Below, piece by piece: positions 34,289-45,640 of a stretch of DNA of 64,000 bases (the stretch's first letter is position 1; every line of letters begins with the position of its first letter). Below the pieces are notes generated by a model. The model worked only from the letters and a program-made list of their open reading frames with translations. It was not told where the DNA came from and searched no databases. Made by a program: the position numbers and the translations under genes. The stretch spans positions 372,001 to 436,000 of the forward strand of contig JACGCM010002112.1 of assembly GCA_014058105.1 (NCBI GenBank). Reading direction: 5' to 3'. The DNA comes from Kingdonia uniflora. Taxonomy: Eukaryota; Streptophyta; Magnoliopsida; Ranunculales; Circaeasteraceae.

Positions 34289-34798
34289 CATATATCTATG
34301 ATCAATCATTCACATATAACACATATCTTTAAACTATAGAAAATCAAAAATATATTGCATATATCTCTACTAACCTTTTGCATCCAAATGAGAATCGGCA
34401 GTAGAGTCAAGCTTTTCCCTCACAACACTATTATATTGCCACCTACGAGATCCAAATTTTTTTGCCCTCTGCAACTGTTTATCGCCTTCGGATAACTCTT
34501 TATCGAATCCCCTGATTTTTTTCCTTTCTCTATGAATGCTCTCCACGTTTTTTATGATTAAACATTTGTTTGGAGACAAAGAAGAACTATTTATCCTTTC
34601 TCTCTCATGTGGCTGGCTTTTATTGCTCCTCGCACGAACCGTCCTTGATTCTAGAACCAAGGCGTCCATTCCACTCTCCATGTCAGATGCCTTGTACCTT
34701 TTCGATAAAACCACCTTTCCATCATTACAATCTCTCTCATTTTTTAACAAATTTATTTCCCTTATTTCCATATCTTTACCTGACCATCCTATACTCAT

Positions 34799-36289
34799 GA
34801 TGACTCACACAGTTCAATGTCAGAGCTCTATTTCTTTTTTGCATACAAAAAAAAGCTAGAAGCTTCTGCATTTACATATTTTTGTTCCTCAGACCTTGTT
34901 TATCATACTTATAGTGATTGGTATCATTTTCTAAACTTTACAAAAATTCAAATTTACTCAAATGTTTGCTAAAATAGTCTAAAACATATTCGCCCTATAT
35001 GAGGATTCGATTGACTTATATTATTTCTGTTATATTAAAAAAAATTATATTATTCGCAAAGACACACTTTACATAACGTCCACCATAGCACTGGTAACCA
35101 AACCAAACATTATCCAAACATATTATTCAACAATCTTCAGGTTTTGCAATTTGAGCTCAATTTTAGTAAACAAATAAATCAACTTCTCTCAATCTACTGA
35201 ATCCCTCATCAAAAGCCAAACATCCTCACAGGATCTCTTTACCTCTAAACCTTCTAGCTCACATTCATTCCCTAAATAGTTTAGCATTATGACCAAACGA
35301 ACACAAGATCCTCTCACGTACATCAAGTAATCTTTATACCCAATCATCCTTCCGTGGCCAGACGAATCCTCTAAGATCAAGCCGGGCAATCCTACTCTTC
35401 TCTAACCCATACCTATGCATTTCACATACTTTCCCCTTAAAATGCATTATTTGAACTCATCAATTATTACCTATTATCTCATAACAGACAAACCCCAATT
35501 ACTGGGATCAATTAGTTGAACTTATCCCCTCACCAGTATACAAAATAGCCACTGTATTCGACCTTACGCTACCACAAAAATCACCCCTTTCGACCTATAA
35601 CAGCTCGAGTTTACATATTTCCCGTAATTTTTGTTCATTACCTGTTAAACGTAAATTATTTATGTCAGCATATTTATCTCAGTTAGAACATAATTGCAAC
35701 ATTGTTTCATCACTTATAAAACAGTTATTCAACTAACATCTAGCACGTTCCAGGTCGATTAAAGAAGCTTTTTTATCCACACTTTCATGAAAATCAACTT
35801 TTATTCATATCAAACATAGTACATACGATTTACAGATAACAAGTTTTCACACAGGAATACAACATAATGTTATCCGTCCAGCACCAAACTCTAGGTACTT
35901 TATAGATAACAAGTTTTCCCTGCTTATTCAAAGTAACAAGTCAGTCCGGCACGACAAGGCATCATGTTGTCCAATTATTCTTACATCAGTGATTTTTTAC
36001 CCTGATGCAAAGAAGATTGTGGAACCAAAAAAAAAATTCCTCACATGCCTCGGTTAAAGCCTAGTCGAACTCCAAGCGAGAATTTTGCAAGCAGTGGACT
36101 CAGTGTGGCACCCACAAAATAAGATGAAAGGTCTTCGGAGCGCAAGACCCCGATGGAAATGAGTCAGCAGGATTGTCCTTCCAGTCCTCCTCCTCCCCTG
36201 CCATCAACGCCACTTCTATAACCACCACCACCGAAGAGTTGGTAGAGATGAAGAGGGCCCAACCTTAGAATCCATGGCAATACAAAAAA
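34799..36289. other. Spacer between antisense genes of element C, no gene
   Basis: AT-rich, with one 66-codon minus-strand frame at 35189-35389 (GLILEDSSGHGRMIGYKDYL) that shows no family motif. It probably holds the promoter and leader of the large antisense gene. Confidence 0.4.
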
Positions 36290-36592
36290 TCAGCATATCT
36301 GCCCCGCAGATACACCTTTCCCTGTATTTAAACCCCTAACCCTGTCTTCCGCAAGGGTGCGGAGATAGGCCCAATGTTCCTCGCCTGTCAAGACAAAGAC
36401 ATGAAATCTCCACTTATAGTAGAAATCTACCTCAACTTCAATCGCTTCCTCTCCCTACAAGCCTTGGTACGTCGGAGGAACAGGGGCTGGGATAGCCATT
36501 TCTAAGGAATGATCACCAAAGTACTTCAACTTCAACCTCCCCATTTCAGACGCAATCCTCTCTTCAAGAGCCATACTCCAAGTATTCACCAT
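36290..36592 (-). pseudogene. Small antisense ORF of Tat element C (copy 3)
   Basis: A 101-codon minus-strand frame starting MVNTWSMALEERIASEM. It contains GRLKLKYFGDHSLEMAIPAP and VPPTYQGL, a stop, then EEAIEVEVDFYYKWRFHVFV, LTGEEHWAYLRTLAEDRV. It aligns with the copies in A and B position by position (FG[DN]xxLE, PPTY.G, EA.E.E.DxY, GE, ED.V) and with the D copies through LKxxFFGD. The chosen Met corresponds to the start in A and B; the frame stays open for 32 codons upstream. It lies about 300 bp inside the 3' LTR. Confidence 0.6.
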
Positions 36593-36878
36593 CTCAGAGA
36601 AAGTTACGCATGCAAAAATTGTTCTAAAGAATTGATCAAGGTACTCTTTATATAACTCTAACTTTATTGTGCATATACGATTTCCCAAGCGTCATCATTC
36701 ATTACAGACGCGACTATTCAAACGCAATTGTAACATACATCTGCATCATTATTTAATGCCTGTCACTTCCCAATATCATGTAACTCCAACCCATTTAACC
36801 GCCATCATTACCCCATTTTGAAATTACAGCTTTTAACAAATTCTTTCTCAACCAAAGCTACTCGTGACTTCGATTGTG

Positions 36879-36888
36879 AGGGGGCGAT
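36879..36888 (+). other. Polypurine tract of element C
   Basis: AGGGGGCGAT, directly before the 3' LTR start TGCAGAGACA at 36889. Confidence 0.85.
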
Positions 36889-37467
36889 TGCAGAGACATA
36901 TCTCTCAATCACACTCGTAATTGAGCTTACACAGTTCAATTTACCTCCATCTCAGGCTCACACAATTTTAGCACTTAACACTCCAGTCAAACATTCCAAC
37001 CAGCCCCACAAACTACTCAAGAACGTGGGTCGAGTTAAACCCAGAAAACGTTATTCAGCCAAAGACACCTGTCTCCCACGAACTCATCAGTTGTTCAGTC
37101 AACCTCCACTAACCGCATCATTCAAAAAATGTATTCTAGCACGATGAAGAGCTGTAGAGAAGCCTATAAAAAGGAAAAATTACATAAGAGACAGGGACGA
37201 GAAAAATTACTCAAACTTCTTATTTACGAGATCAAAAGTATTTGTATACCCTAGAGATCACTTGTAATAAGGATATCAACTCCAAGCAATAAAGATATTT
37301 TTACAAAAATCCTCCATAGGAGGTCATGGTCATTTTACCTGTTTAGAGGTTTTCCATGCTAAAAATATTTGTCTCTGATTCTTGCTTTATATTAGCGTAT
37401 TATTACAGGATCATTGGTGTGATTGCTAATTCCTAATTGTATTGAGCTACGGAATTTAACTATTACA
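36889..37467 (+). repeat. 3' LTR of element C
   Basis: 579 bp, TG...CA (ending ACTATTACA), the same length as the 5' LTR. TATAAAAAG is at 37165-37173. The target duplication ACACC follows at 37468-37472. Confidence 0.93.
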
Positions 37468-37472
37468 ACACC

Positions 37473-39330
37473 CATCGCTAAATTGCGACAGCCCAAACCG
37501 TCATTTTTTCCCTAATCAAACAAAGCATTATCGACTAAACTAGTCCGTCGTATAAATGTGACTATAGTATGTTATCATTTTATCCCCCCCAAAGCCATGC
37601 TACTTTAACAATTAGTGACAAAGTACACCCTCGATAATCTAACAATGTCAACCACAACAGTCACCAAAATATGACTAAGTGAACTCATCACTTTTGTAGC
37701 TAACATTAAGATAGAGAAACGACATCTGAAGCCGTCATAAATATCATAAAAAATTTCAAAAAAAAATTCCCTATTTTGATTCATTACAAAAATGCAATAT
37801 TATACTAAAGTAAAATTTTCATTCATAAAAAATTATTAAATATCATTATTCAAAAAATATTAGCCATCAAGATTTTACAAATTGTTAACAATACATAAGA
37901 TTAAAATTAGTAATAAAACAACTTTCTTCATCCATAACCGCAATCTCGGAGGCTAAGTCTTCTTTGAGGAGCTTGTTTCTCATGGAAAATAGAAACATTT
38001 TGTATTTGCATGGCCAAACTTTGAAATGCCTTAGAAATCTTCGCATATATCATATACTCTTGAATTATTAATATATTAATCACCCTAGCCATCAATAGAG
38101 AACCTGAGATAAGTACAAACAAAATATGAGGAACCGCAAACATAAAATGTGAATAATGTGAAAGATAATTGATTTCAATAAAATTTAGCAAGGAGGGGCG
38201 TAAAGTTTAAGTTTGGTACCTGGTTAACTAATTATGTTCATGGAAAGCATTGGAGACTGGTGTTGTTCCATAAAAGAAAAATCAATGAATTAATTATTAG
38301 TATTTTTTCATCCTAAAATAGACATGAAAGCAAAAAGAAACAAATACTATCAGAATTGGAACTTACAATTTAGAGCAAAAGAATAAAGACTAACTTTAGA
38401 GTTCAAGAGATTAACATATGCAAGCTAAAACATGTAAGCCAAACCAAGAAAAGCGAACGCTTCAGACATACTGTGATTGCAAAGCTCATAATCCCTGGTC
38501 AAAATACTAATCAGATTCAAATCAACAAGTTAATCAATAACAACAAGGAATCAGAAACGTGATATGTTTTAAAAATCATATCAATGGGCAATGTACATTA
38601 GCTCAAAGTTCCTATACTTCAAAAGTTTATTAAATGTATGCCAACACTAAATAACATACCAGATGCGATAGAGATGTAATACCAATGAGATTGGATATCC
38701 GTGGTGAATAACAGCTAGTAGAATAGAGTACCAAAAATGTTCTAGAACATAAAAGATGCAGCTGAATTATTCATGAGTACAGAATATGAAATGACCAGCA
38801 ACCAAGATAAAATAGAGTACAAATTTCATACTGTTAATAAAAAGATAGAAAAACTAGAAATCAACCAGAGTAAATCACAACTATACAGAATGTAATTACT
38901 AATATTTTGCAACTCTAAAATCTGTACCTAACAAATGCAAAGACTACATATTTCCCCGAAAGCATTTTGTGAACTCTAGTGAAGGTCTCTAGACTTTATC
39001 TTGTGTTGTTCCATTTCTTTGGATTAAGGAAAATCTGATGCAAAGGAAGAAAATATGGCATGTCAAATAACAGCATTGCATAATCCACCGATATTACAAG
39101 TATAGAAGTTTAGAGTACCTATGCAATAACGACACCAAATATATATTGTCGACATTTATTTACAAACGTACAACAGATGTATAATCAATACTTCCACCTT
39201 AGCAGACGTACATAATCAACAACAACAAGTCCATGGAGACGCGGTTTCCCACAAACAGCTCAAGCTAAAATGTAAGTATTTATTCTTACTTGGAAGAGTA
39301 AATAGGTTAATGTCGGTTGTGTTTCACCAG
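37473..39330. other. CACTA subterminal and spacer region, no gene
   Basis: The first ~300 bp hold GCGACAG, CCGTCAT, GTCGTATAAATGTGAC and related phrases expected of CACTA subterminal repeats. A minus-strand frame at 37928-38191 (FQSLAMQIQNVSIFHEKQAP) shows no known motif. The remainder is AT-rich. Confidence 0.45.
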
Positions 39331-40664
39331 TACGTTATAAGACATCCATGTCCAAAGACTGGTTCTTGTAGATTGGATCCTCACCAAGTTTCTTAGCCAG
39401 CCCCAAGAGCTAATCCTTCAAATGCAATAGACACATGAAAATCATAAGTATACAATAATTTTTACAGTGAAAATAGGAAGGAAAATCAATGATGCTAGAT
39501 CACATCGTAGCTAGCACTCCATCTTGTGACGCTGACGATTCATACTTCTTGAAATACTCCTTGAGGAGTCTGACAACACCCACTGCATGTTGTAAGAGTT
39601 AACTGCCAGAAAACCACAACCGTTGTTAGACGATTTCTGTACAATTTATCTGCGAATGCCTTCAATAGCATCTATTAAAAGATCCAAACCATGCGAGTGA
39701 AAAATCAAAAGATCTGAATAGATAAACTCTTGCAGCATGACTGTTATAAAGGGAATTGTGTTTGGCGACAATGAACCATCTACCAATAAGACTCTGCTAA
39801 CAAGTTCTAGTAAAGGCTGAATAAGAGCTGTAACCTGTTTTGGCATAAGATAATACTTTTTAATATAAAAGAAAGGGGAAACCAGTAATATCACGTATTT
39901 GAAGATGTGCATTAGCCAATAATATGAAGGAAAACAATCTGAATTATTTCTAAGAGAATAGAAGTATAGACTCGACCTGAACAGGATATGGACTAGTAAG
40001 CATCTTACGACAGTACGACATCAGCACTGACGCTTTAAACATTATCACTTGCTCATACCTATTCTCTGCCTTATGGGAGCCATCTTCACCACCCAAGAGG
40101 GAAGGGGCATCTTTTCCAGGTGGAACTAAGAATTTAAGTGCTTCACGATCTTTACCTTCTGCAAATTATGCGGATAGATGAAAGAGCTAAAGTTATTGGA
40201 AACATAAAAAATACAAATATCATGTGTTTTTCCGACACATAGAATTTTGAGATGCCCATATCCCAAGAAAGGCTTTTTATACGTATTTGGACAACACTCT
40301 AAAAGTCTACGGCCATAAAATGAGATGCATAATCAAGAAGCATGGCTATGATGAATTATTCAATACCTTTTTCTAAACCTTGAAAGGTAATAGTAGCATA
40401 ATTGTTTATTGTTATTAGATTTTTTTGCATCATTAAGGACCAGCTACCCTCATCTCCTTTTGTCTTGGGAAGCAACACTAAGAAATCAGCTAACTTCTTA
40501 AAAGACAAAGAAAATAGCAAGAATAAAATGAGATTATACCTTACGAAGATAAGTATAGAACTGGAGTATTTATTAATGAAAAAAAAAAAACAAATGGCAA
40601 TCACCTTCGATATACTCGGCTTGCATTTGACTAACATGATTTTTGAATATAACAGCCTCAACCT

Positions 40665-41180
40665 GCCAAAATTAATAAAACATCCTGATTATCAACCCAA
40701 AGCAGCTATACTTGATTGGGTTATCACCAATACTATGTTGAAGCACTGGTGAAAGAATCCTTTTGGAGCCGTTGAAATTAGACCCCTATGTAATCAAACA
40801 TGTCTACATGGAGTGTAATGGTGTTGTTGATGCTCTAGCTAGCCTTTTGATTGTACTAGGTAGGATAGAGATTAAGCTTGAAGACTTTACTGAGGAGTTG
40901 AAAAAGATTGCTGATAATAATGCTCCAGGGAAAGATTACTTTAGAGTCATCTAAGTTTTCTTTTTCTATTTTTTAAGCAAATTTTTGTTTACTCTTGTAC
41001 TTCTCCTAACTTTTGTGGCTAGCCTCCCAGTAGTGGATTGAGCAACCACCTAGGAGCAAGTCTTTCTCACCCCTTTGGGATCTGGAAATTGTCTCTAAAC
41101 TTAGTATATGTTTTCTCTTTTTTGGTATATATTTTAGGGGGTATCCTCAGCTTGCCTACCAAAAAGAAGAAGAAGAAGAA
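40665..41180 (+). mobile_element. LINE 3' end fragment
   Basis: Plus-strand frame VIKHVYMECNGVVDALASLL (near 40787-40850) resembles the last helix of LINE RNase H, followed by a stop, an untranslated tail and a terminal (AAG)n run at 41160-41178. It lies in an intron of the RIX1/PELP1-like fragment, opposite in direction, and is 5'-truncated. Confidence 0.5.
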
Positions 41181-41289
41181 TGTATACATGTTATAATCAT
41201 CCAATTCTCTCTGATTATTTGGTACACATTAAAAAATGTTAATGTTACTATGACCATTTAAGTTTTTTAGCTTAATCGTTGGTAGCTCT

Positions 41290-41520
41290 TTATCTAATGC
41301 AGTTGAGATTCCTTAGTCTGCAGATGACACTTTGATATTTGGGCCTCTCACAAATGCAGTTGAGATTGCTCATAGGCTTCTTATATTGTTTAAAGGTGAA
41401 CCGGAAGTTAGTATTACTCTGAAGAGAACTAAGTTAATTTTAAAGGACATTAACCACCTTCATTGTTCCAATGCATGGATATGTGGATTACTGTTTTCAA
41501 GGAAACACATCTAACGTGCT
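41290..41520 (+). pseudogene. LINE reverse transcriptase fragment
   Basis: SADDTLIFGPLTNAVEIAHR at 41318-41380 is the FADDT box of a plant LINE reverse transcriptase, with Ser for Phe at the first position. It continues into a diverged stretch (VSITLKRTKLIL, matching the usual LKINxxKSxLI) and then decays. It sits next to the LINE 3' fragment and is probably part of the same or a second insertion. Confidence 0.55.
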
Positions 41521-42439
41521 TTCAGCCTATAATGTCTTTGATGAATTTTTTGGACTACAGTAAGCCTATTTGGCTTTTCCACCCATTTACGGTATTTGAC
41601 CATTTTGATATAAGGAATGAAAGGAAATGGGGGGGAGTTGGAGAATACTAGAATGGAGGCAACTCTTGTTTCTTTGGGTATATTCTCCAATGGTTACTTA
41701 TATGAAATTGGTGCTTTTTGATTCCATCATGGCTAGGTAAGGGGGTCAGCTTGGCAGCTCTTTGATGCTTTGTTCTAGTTTTTAGAGGGCGGTACTATTT
41801 TCTTCCTTGAGAGTGGATGCACTTCTATTATGTTTGTTAGGGGTTACATTTCATTTCTTTATTCCAAGCAATTTATATTTATAAGAAAGAAAAAGAAAAC
41901 TCAACGAAGCTCTGTTCAAATTTTTTTGTGGTTTGATGTGAAACAAACCACAAAAAAATCTAAACTAAGAAAAAGCATAAATTTAACTTACATTGTCATA
42001 ACAACGGTGCAAAGAAGATGGAAAGAACTTCATAATGGTGCGCATCAAATCAACTGTTGCTTCTTACAATAGATTATGCAAATTAGTCTCAAAAGTTCAA
42101 ATTATATGAACTGAATGTCTGAATAGTATACTATGCTACTAAGTACTAACCCAAAGAGCTTCTGAACCATCCTCCAATAACAACTTTAGAAGGGGTTGAA
42201 TAAGCTTCCTAGCATTGGATATCGCATCTTTCTTCACATTAGAAAATCCACTAAACCTAATGTCAGAATTCAGCATATCGTACAATAGATTTATTTAAAA
42301 GAATTCTTCTTGCAAGAAATGAAACATAATAGATACGTACCTTATGAACAAATCTGACATGGAAGCGCATGCTGCGACCTTCACAAATTGAGAATCTGAT
42401 GGGGTCTACTTAACTAGAAGAAATATTCCACGATTAAAA

Positions 42440-43040
42440 TGACAAAAAAACTACATTATCATATTCATTATTTAAATGAATAGATACAATAGTGCTAAAT
42501 ACTGGTTCATGAATGTATAAGAATTAGTATCCCTAAAGAAGGGCTTTAATCTCCATTAAACAAAAGTATTGAGCCTTTAAGGAATATACTGATCCATCTT
42601 ATGATAGAACCGATACTCTCATAAATAAGTACAAAGGAAACTGAAAATAAAACTTGAAATTGCTAAAGGAGCTTCGAAAACCAAGTAGAGTAGGACCTCA
42701 AAAAATGGTCAGCATTGCATTCTTGGATAGTCATTCCTACCAATCTGATCCCTGCCCAACATTTATCTGGCTGAAACACAATAAACAAATAAATCCTACC
42801 CAAAAATTTACTTATCTACATCCATAGCTTAAATCAATCGTCATATAAACAAAAAAATATAATTTTTGTTGCCACCCCATTATTCTCCTAGTCATCAATA
42901 CCAAAAATCATCCATAACTATTGATCCAAACAAACTCATCTTATATGTAACTAGTCAAAAACGGGTTGTTATTAAATCGGGAAATTAGGTGCACACAAAA
43001 ATGATGTATTTCGTAAATGCCCCGTTGTCCTATCTGTTTG
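42440..43040. other. Intron-like AT-rich sequence, no gene
   Basis: Probable intron of the RIX1/PELP1-like fragment; no frame or repeat stands out. Confidence 0.35.
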
Positions 43041-43259
43041 AAACATAAATAACAACATTTATGAGATAATTTTTTATTGATAAAGCAAAACTAAATTGGA
43101 TCAATATAGTACACAGTAATGCAAGATTTGAATAGCTTACCTTTCTACTGAACTTCTTCTCCAATTCCGTCGCAAGCCTCACATGAATTTTACAGAAGGC
43201 TTTCTTTAGTCTGAAGGAACATGGATAACAACAGCCTTCTAGAAGCAATCCTTTTTAAG

Positions 43260-44070
43260 GAGACAACTACAGCTTCAGCTATTTAATTGCTATGCCATAA
43301 AGGGATTCATGAAACCAAGTGTAAAAATTAAAAACTTCATAGAAAAAAATTTGCCAGAGTAACAAAGTATATGGTTTAATTAATCAATATCATTGAATTG
43401 ATTGACTAACCAATATTTAATAGTTGAAGCAATAATAAATTTTTTCTTCTTTTTGTTTCCATTATCCCCAACATCATGAATTGTTCTCCTTTTCCCTCCT
43501 CATTTATCCAGGTTTGGGACTGGCAATGAAACCATAGGGCTCCATTGGCGGAGTTAAAAAAAATTACCTGCATGAAATCCATTAGTCAGTGAGAGAAATA
43601 ATTGTAACTTCATATCCTTTCTACGATATTAACCTCAAAACAAATTATGAGTCATATTAGTGGTATGTGTTAGGAAAAAACAAAATTTAAAGATTACCCT
43701 ATGCTCGATGCTCCAATTAGACCCTTTTGAATCTTTCAGAGAGTACAGGGACCAAAAAGAGCATAATATATTTGCACTGCTCCTTCAACATATATCTGTA
43801 CATGCTCTAATAACACATGCATATACCAAAAAATAGTAACATAATTAAATCTTAAAATTATAAACCCAAACCAAGATAAAATCTAGAATGTACTTAACCA
43901 TTCTCAAAATCACCATAACATAAGTCTGTGCAAGTAAACAAAATAAGATATGAAAAAAATGCTCTTATTATGTTAAATCCTAGTTAAACAAAAGTACTAC
44001 CACCTACAAGAAAAAAATGCATATACATCAAGTTGCATAGCAAAAATATTTCTTATATAAGATTGCAAAT
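43260..44070. other. AT-rich spacer inside the CACTA, no gene
   Basis: Lies between the gene fragment and the Transposase_24-like ORF. It contains homopolymer runs but no recognisable coding sequence. Confidence 0.4.
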
Positions 44071-44079
44071 TGACTGTAA

Positions 44080-45640
44080 CCTACCTATCTAATAAAAGAA
44101 GCGTGTCAACATCTTTGCCCAAACAATAGTTGTTCCCAATTCAACGTCGTTGAGTGACGATAGTAAAGGGTCGCTATCTGTTGAATCAATGTCTGGATTA
44201 TACGTCACATCATCAATAATAACATTGTGCACAACAAAATGTGAATCTCCTATAGCTCTCCCACTTGCAACGATTTTACCAGTGAAGGATAGTAGCTTGC
44301 AAGGGCGTTCTTTGCATCGGTGATAATGGACGCATGCTTGAAGGAGACTCTCTAGCCTTTTATTTTTTGAAAGAAAAAAGCTAAAGTAAGATGCAGATAT
44401 ATTTTTTTATATATAAAAAAATTAATGAATGAAAATAACTAATTATAAATGTCTTGAGGATCTATTAAGGGGGATATATTCTTACATTGAATGTTGCAGA
44501 GCCAGAAGTATCTTGCCTTCCCGCCGCCAAACTTGAAGCTTTTCATCCATTATTGTAAGTTGGTCTTTGACATGAACCAAATCTTCCTCAAGAGTCAAGC
44601 GCGCAGTTTTCTCCTGAAGTAGATGATCTCTGAGGTGCTATGATGATTATACTTCTTCTCGGGAAACATTGAGTCCACATGCTTGTGTATGACCCTTAGT
44701 ATCTTTACCACAAACTTATGCAACGGTATCGTTGTCTATGTCTAAGCAGACTGTCTCAGGTTCAGCGATACAATTATTTCTTATTTTCTCCTGTAAATGA
44801 AATTAAAACCAAAAGTCTTAAGTTTATTTTATATTGATGATTAATTTAAAATTTATTAAGTAGTTGTATTAATGATTACCAACTCAATATCAAGTTCTGG
44901 TGTAAGAGAAGATCCGTCAAGTCTCGTATGTGTAGCTAAATACACATCTGTCCTAAAAACTAGCACTTTAGGATTTTTCTTCCTCGGCAAAATTCAAGTA
45001 AAAGAGTAAACACAAACAAAAACATCTATATTACTTTAAAATATATATATTAGCACAATTACCAATCTTTCAGTTGTTCTTCCACTTCCACATCTACCAG
45101 ATGTATGTGGCCTCTTGATAGCCTTCATCGCAGTCTTATCCCTTTCTCGGCGAGCTATTACTCTGGGTTCTCTATGCAGCTTAAGAAATCTTTCCCAATC
45201 TTCAGGTCTAACTCTTTTTGGAAATTTTGTTCTTCTAACCTCATTATTGGGATATGGGTCATAGTTAAACTTACGATATTTAGAATTGCGATCACACCAC
45301 AACCGCTAAGCCCTTATGACAACTTTCCCTTTCATGTATTTGGGGACATCATACTCATCCTATCATAAGATTATTTGATATTGTTAAAGCATAAAATACT
45401 GAGAAATTCCTATTATAAAGCCAACAATTTATCGTCACTTTTTTCCAAATTGTTTCTCTATGATGGTCAGGCACAAATCTCCAAAACTCATAAAAAATAG
45501 GACAGTATGTCCTCATCAAGCCACCAATATTATAGACAAACTTGGTACCATTTCTCCAATTGGTGGCACATTTTCATCAAAACTAATCACTTTTTTCCCT
45601 CGATTTGAGCCATGTCACTACAAAATAGTTGTTATAAAAT
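44080..45640 (-). pseudogene. CACTA second ORF (Transposase_24-like)
   Basis: Minus-strand exons in order. Near 45600-45440: KKVISFDENVPPIGGMVPSL and FMSFGDLCLTIIEKQFGK. At 45302-45036: VRPEDWERFLKLHREPRVIA and KRPHTSGRCGSGRTTERL. Near 44945-44880: YLATHTRLDGSSLTPELD. At 44770-44480: a coiled-coil-like LQEKTARLTLEEDLVHVKDQ. At 44340-44085: LLSFTGKIVASGRAIGDSHF and LGTTIVWAKMLTRF. This sequence of features fits the plant En/Spm companion protein (Pfam Transposase_24, TNPA-like): a DNA-binding and coiled-coil protein with a C-terminal G..IAWP-type domain. It lies 3' of TNP2 in the same direction, the usual CACTA arrangement. Stops occur in several exons. Confidence 0.65.

Larger units (their letters stand above)
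30526..34798 (-). pseudogene. Large spliced antisense gene of element C (gypsy-type domain plus coiled coil)
   Basis: Transcribed against pol. The first part (34798-34370) is polar and charged. Near 34000-33600 comes a domain with YGLSLPLTNLTKGIMNAIG and CPAQINENMWEVI, resembling Pfam's 'putative gypsy type transposon' family (PF04195). A basic, Pro/Lys-rich linker (33205-32795) follows, then coiled coil: KKAKSELEKHLARAKTEAM, a frameshift near 32600, and LILKGYSQDKVDAIKAGTY. The end of that exon (LPEGGSEK) splices at 32334 to a 34-codon exon 32134-32235 and then to 31836. The last exon (31836-30526, about 437 codons) is one frame with a few stops. It is Lys/Glu/Leu-rich throughout and ends TMETQLGPRTAELIDQGRAA. 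Such antisense ORFs are known in Grande and Retand elements; their function is unknown. Confidence 0.75.
23106..37467 (+). mobile_element. Tat-type Ty3/gypsy element C, full length, 14.4 kb
   Basis: Two 579-bp LTRs (23106-23684 and 36889-37467) flanked by the exact 5-bp duplication ACACC. The interior has a primer-binding site, gag, protease, reverse transcriptase, RNase H, a second RNase H (aRNH), integrase, a 161-bp tandem array, a large minus-strand gene with introns, a small minus-strand ORF and a polypurine tract. The dual RNase H and the antisense ORFs place it in the Tat lineage (Grande/Retand-like). By eye the LTRs differ at roughly one base in ten over the first 280 bp, so the insertion is old. 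Pol has several frameshifts and stops. Confidence 0.95.
39340..43250 (-). pseudogene. Multi-exon fragment resembling RIX1/PELP1 (ribosome biogenesis), inside the CACTA
   Basis: Minus-strand exons with splice-like borders appear in order. Near 42410: TPSDSQFVKVAACASMSDLF (donor GTACGT). Near 42260-42165: KKDAISNARKLIQPLLKLLL (donor GTTAGT). Near 40664: VEAVIFKNHVSQMQAEYIEG. At 40500-40380: DFLVLLPKTKGDEGSWSLMM and TFQGLEKG. At 40165-39980: REALKFLVPPGKDAPSLLGG and SVLMSYCRKMLTSPYPVQ. At 39850-39660: ALIQPLLELVSRVLLVDGSL. Near 39600-39520: LLQHAVGVVRLLKEYFKKYE. The order and motifs match my recollection of the plant PELP1-like/RIX1 Armadillo-type protein of pre-60S processing. A further possible exon lies at 43140-43250 (donor GTAAGC). 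LINE pieces interrupt an intron. The gene's 5' end is missing, and it lies directly downstream of the transposase genes. Confidence 0.55.

Noticed and set aside
37928..38191. 88-codon minus-strand frame near the CACTA end as a transposase piece or last exon of the captured gene
   Set aside because: No motif of either protein, and no splice border linking it to the neighbouring exons.
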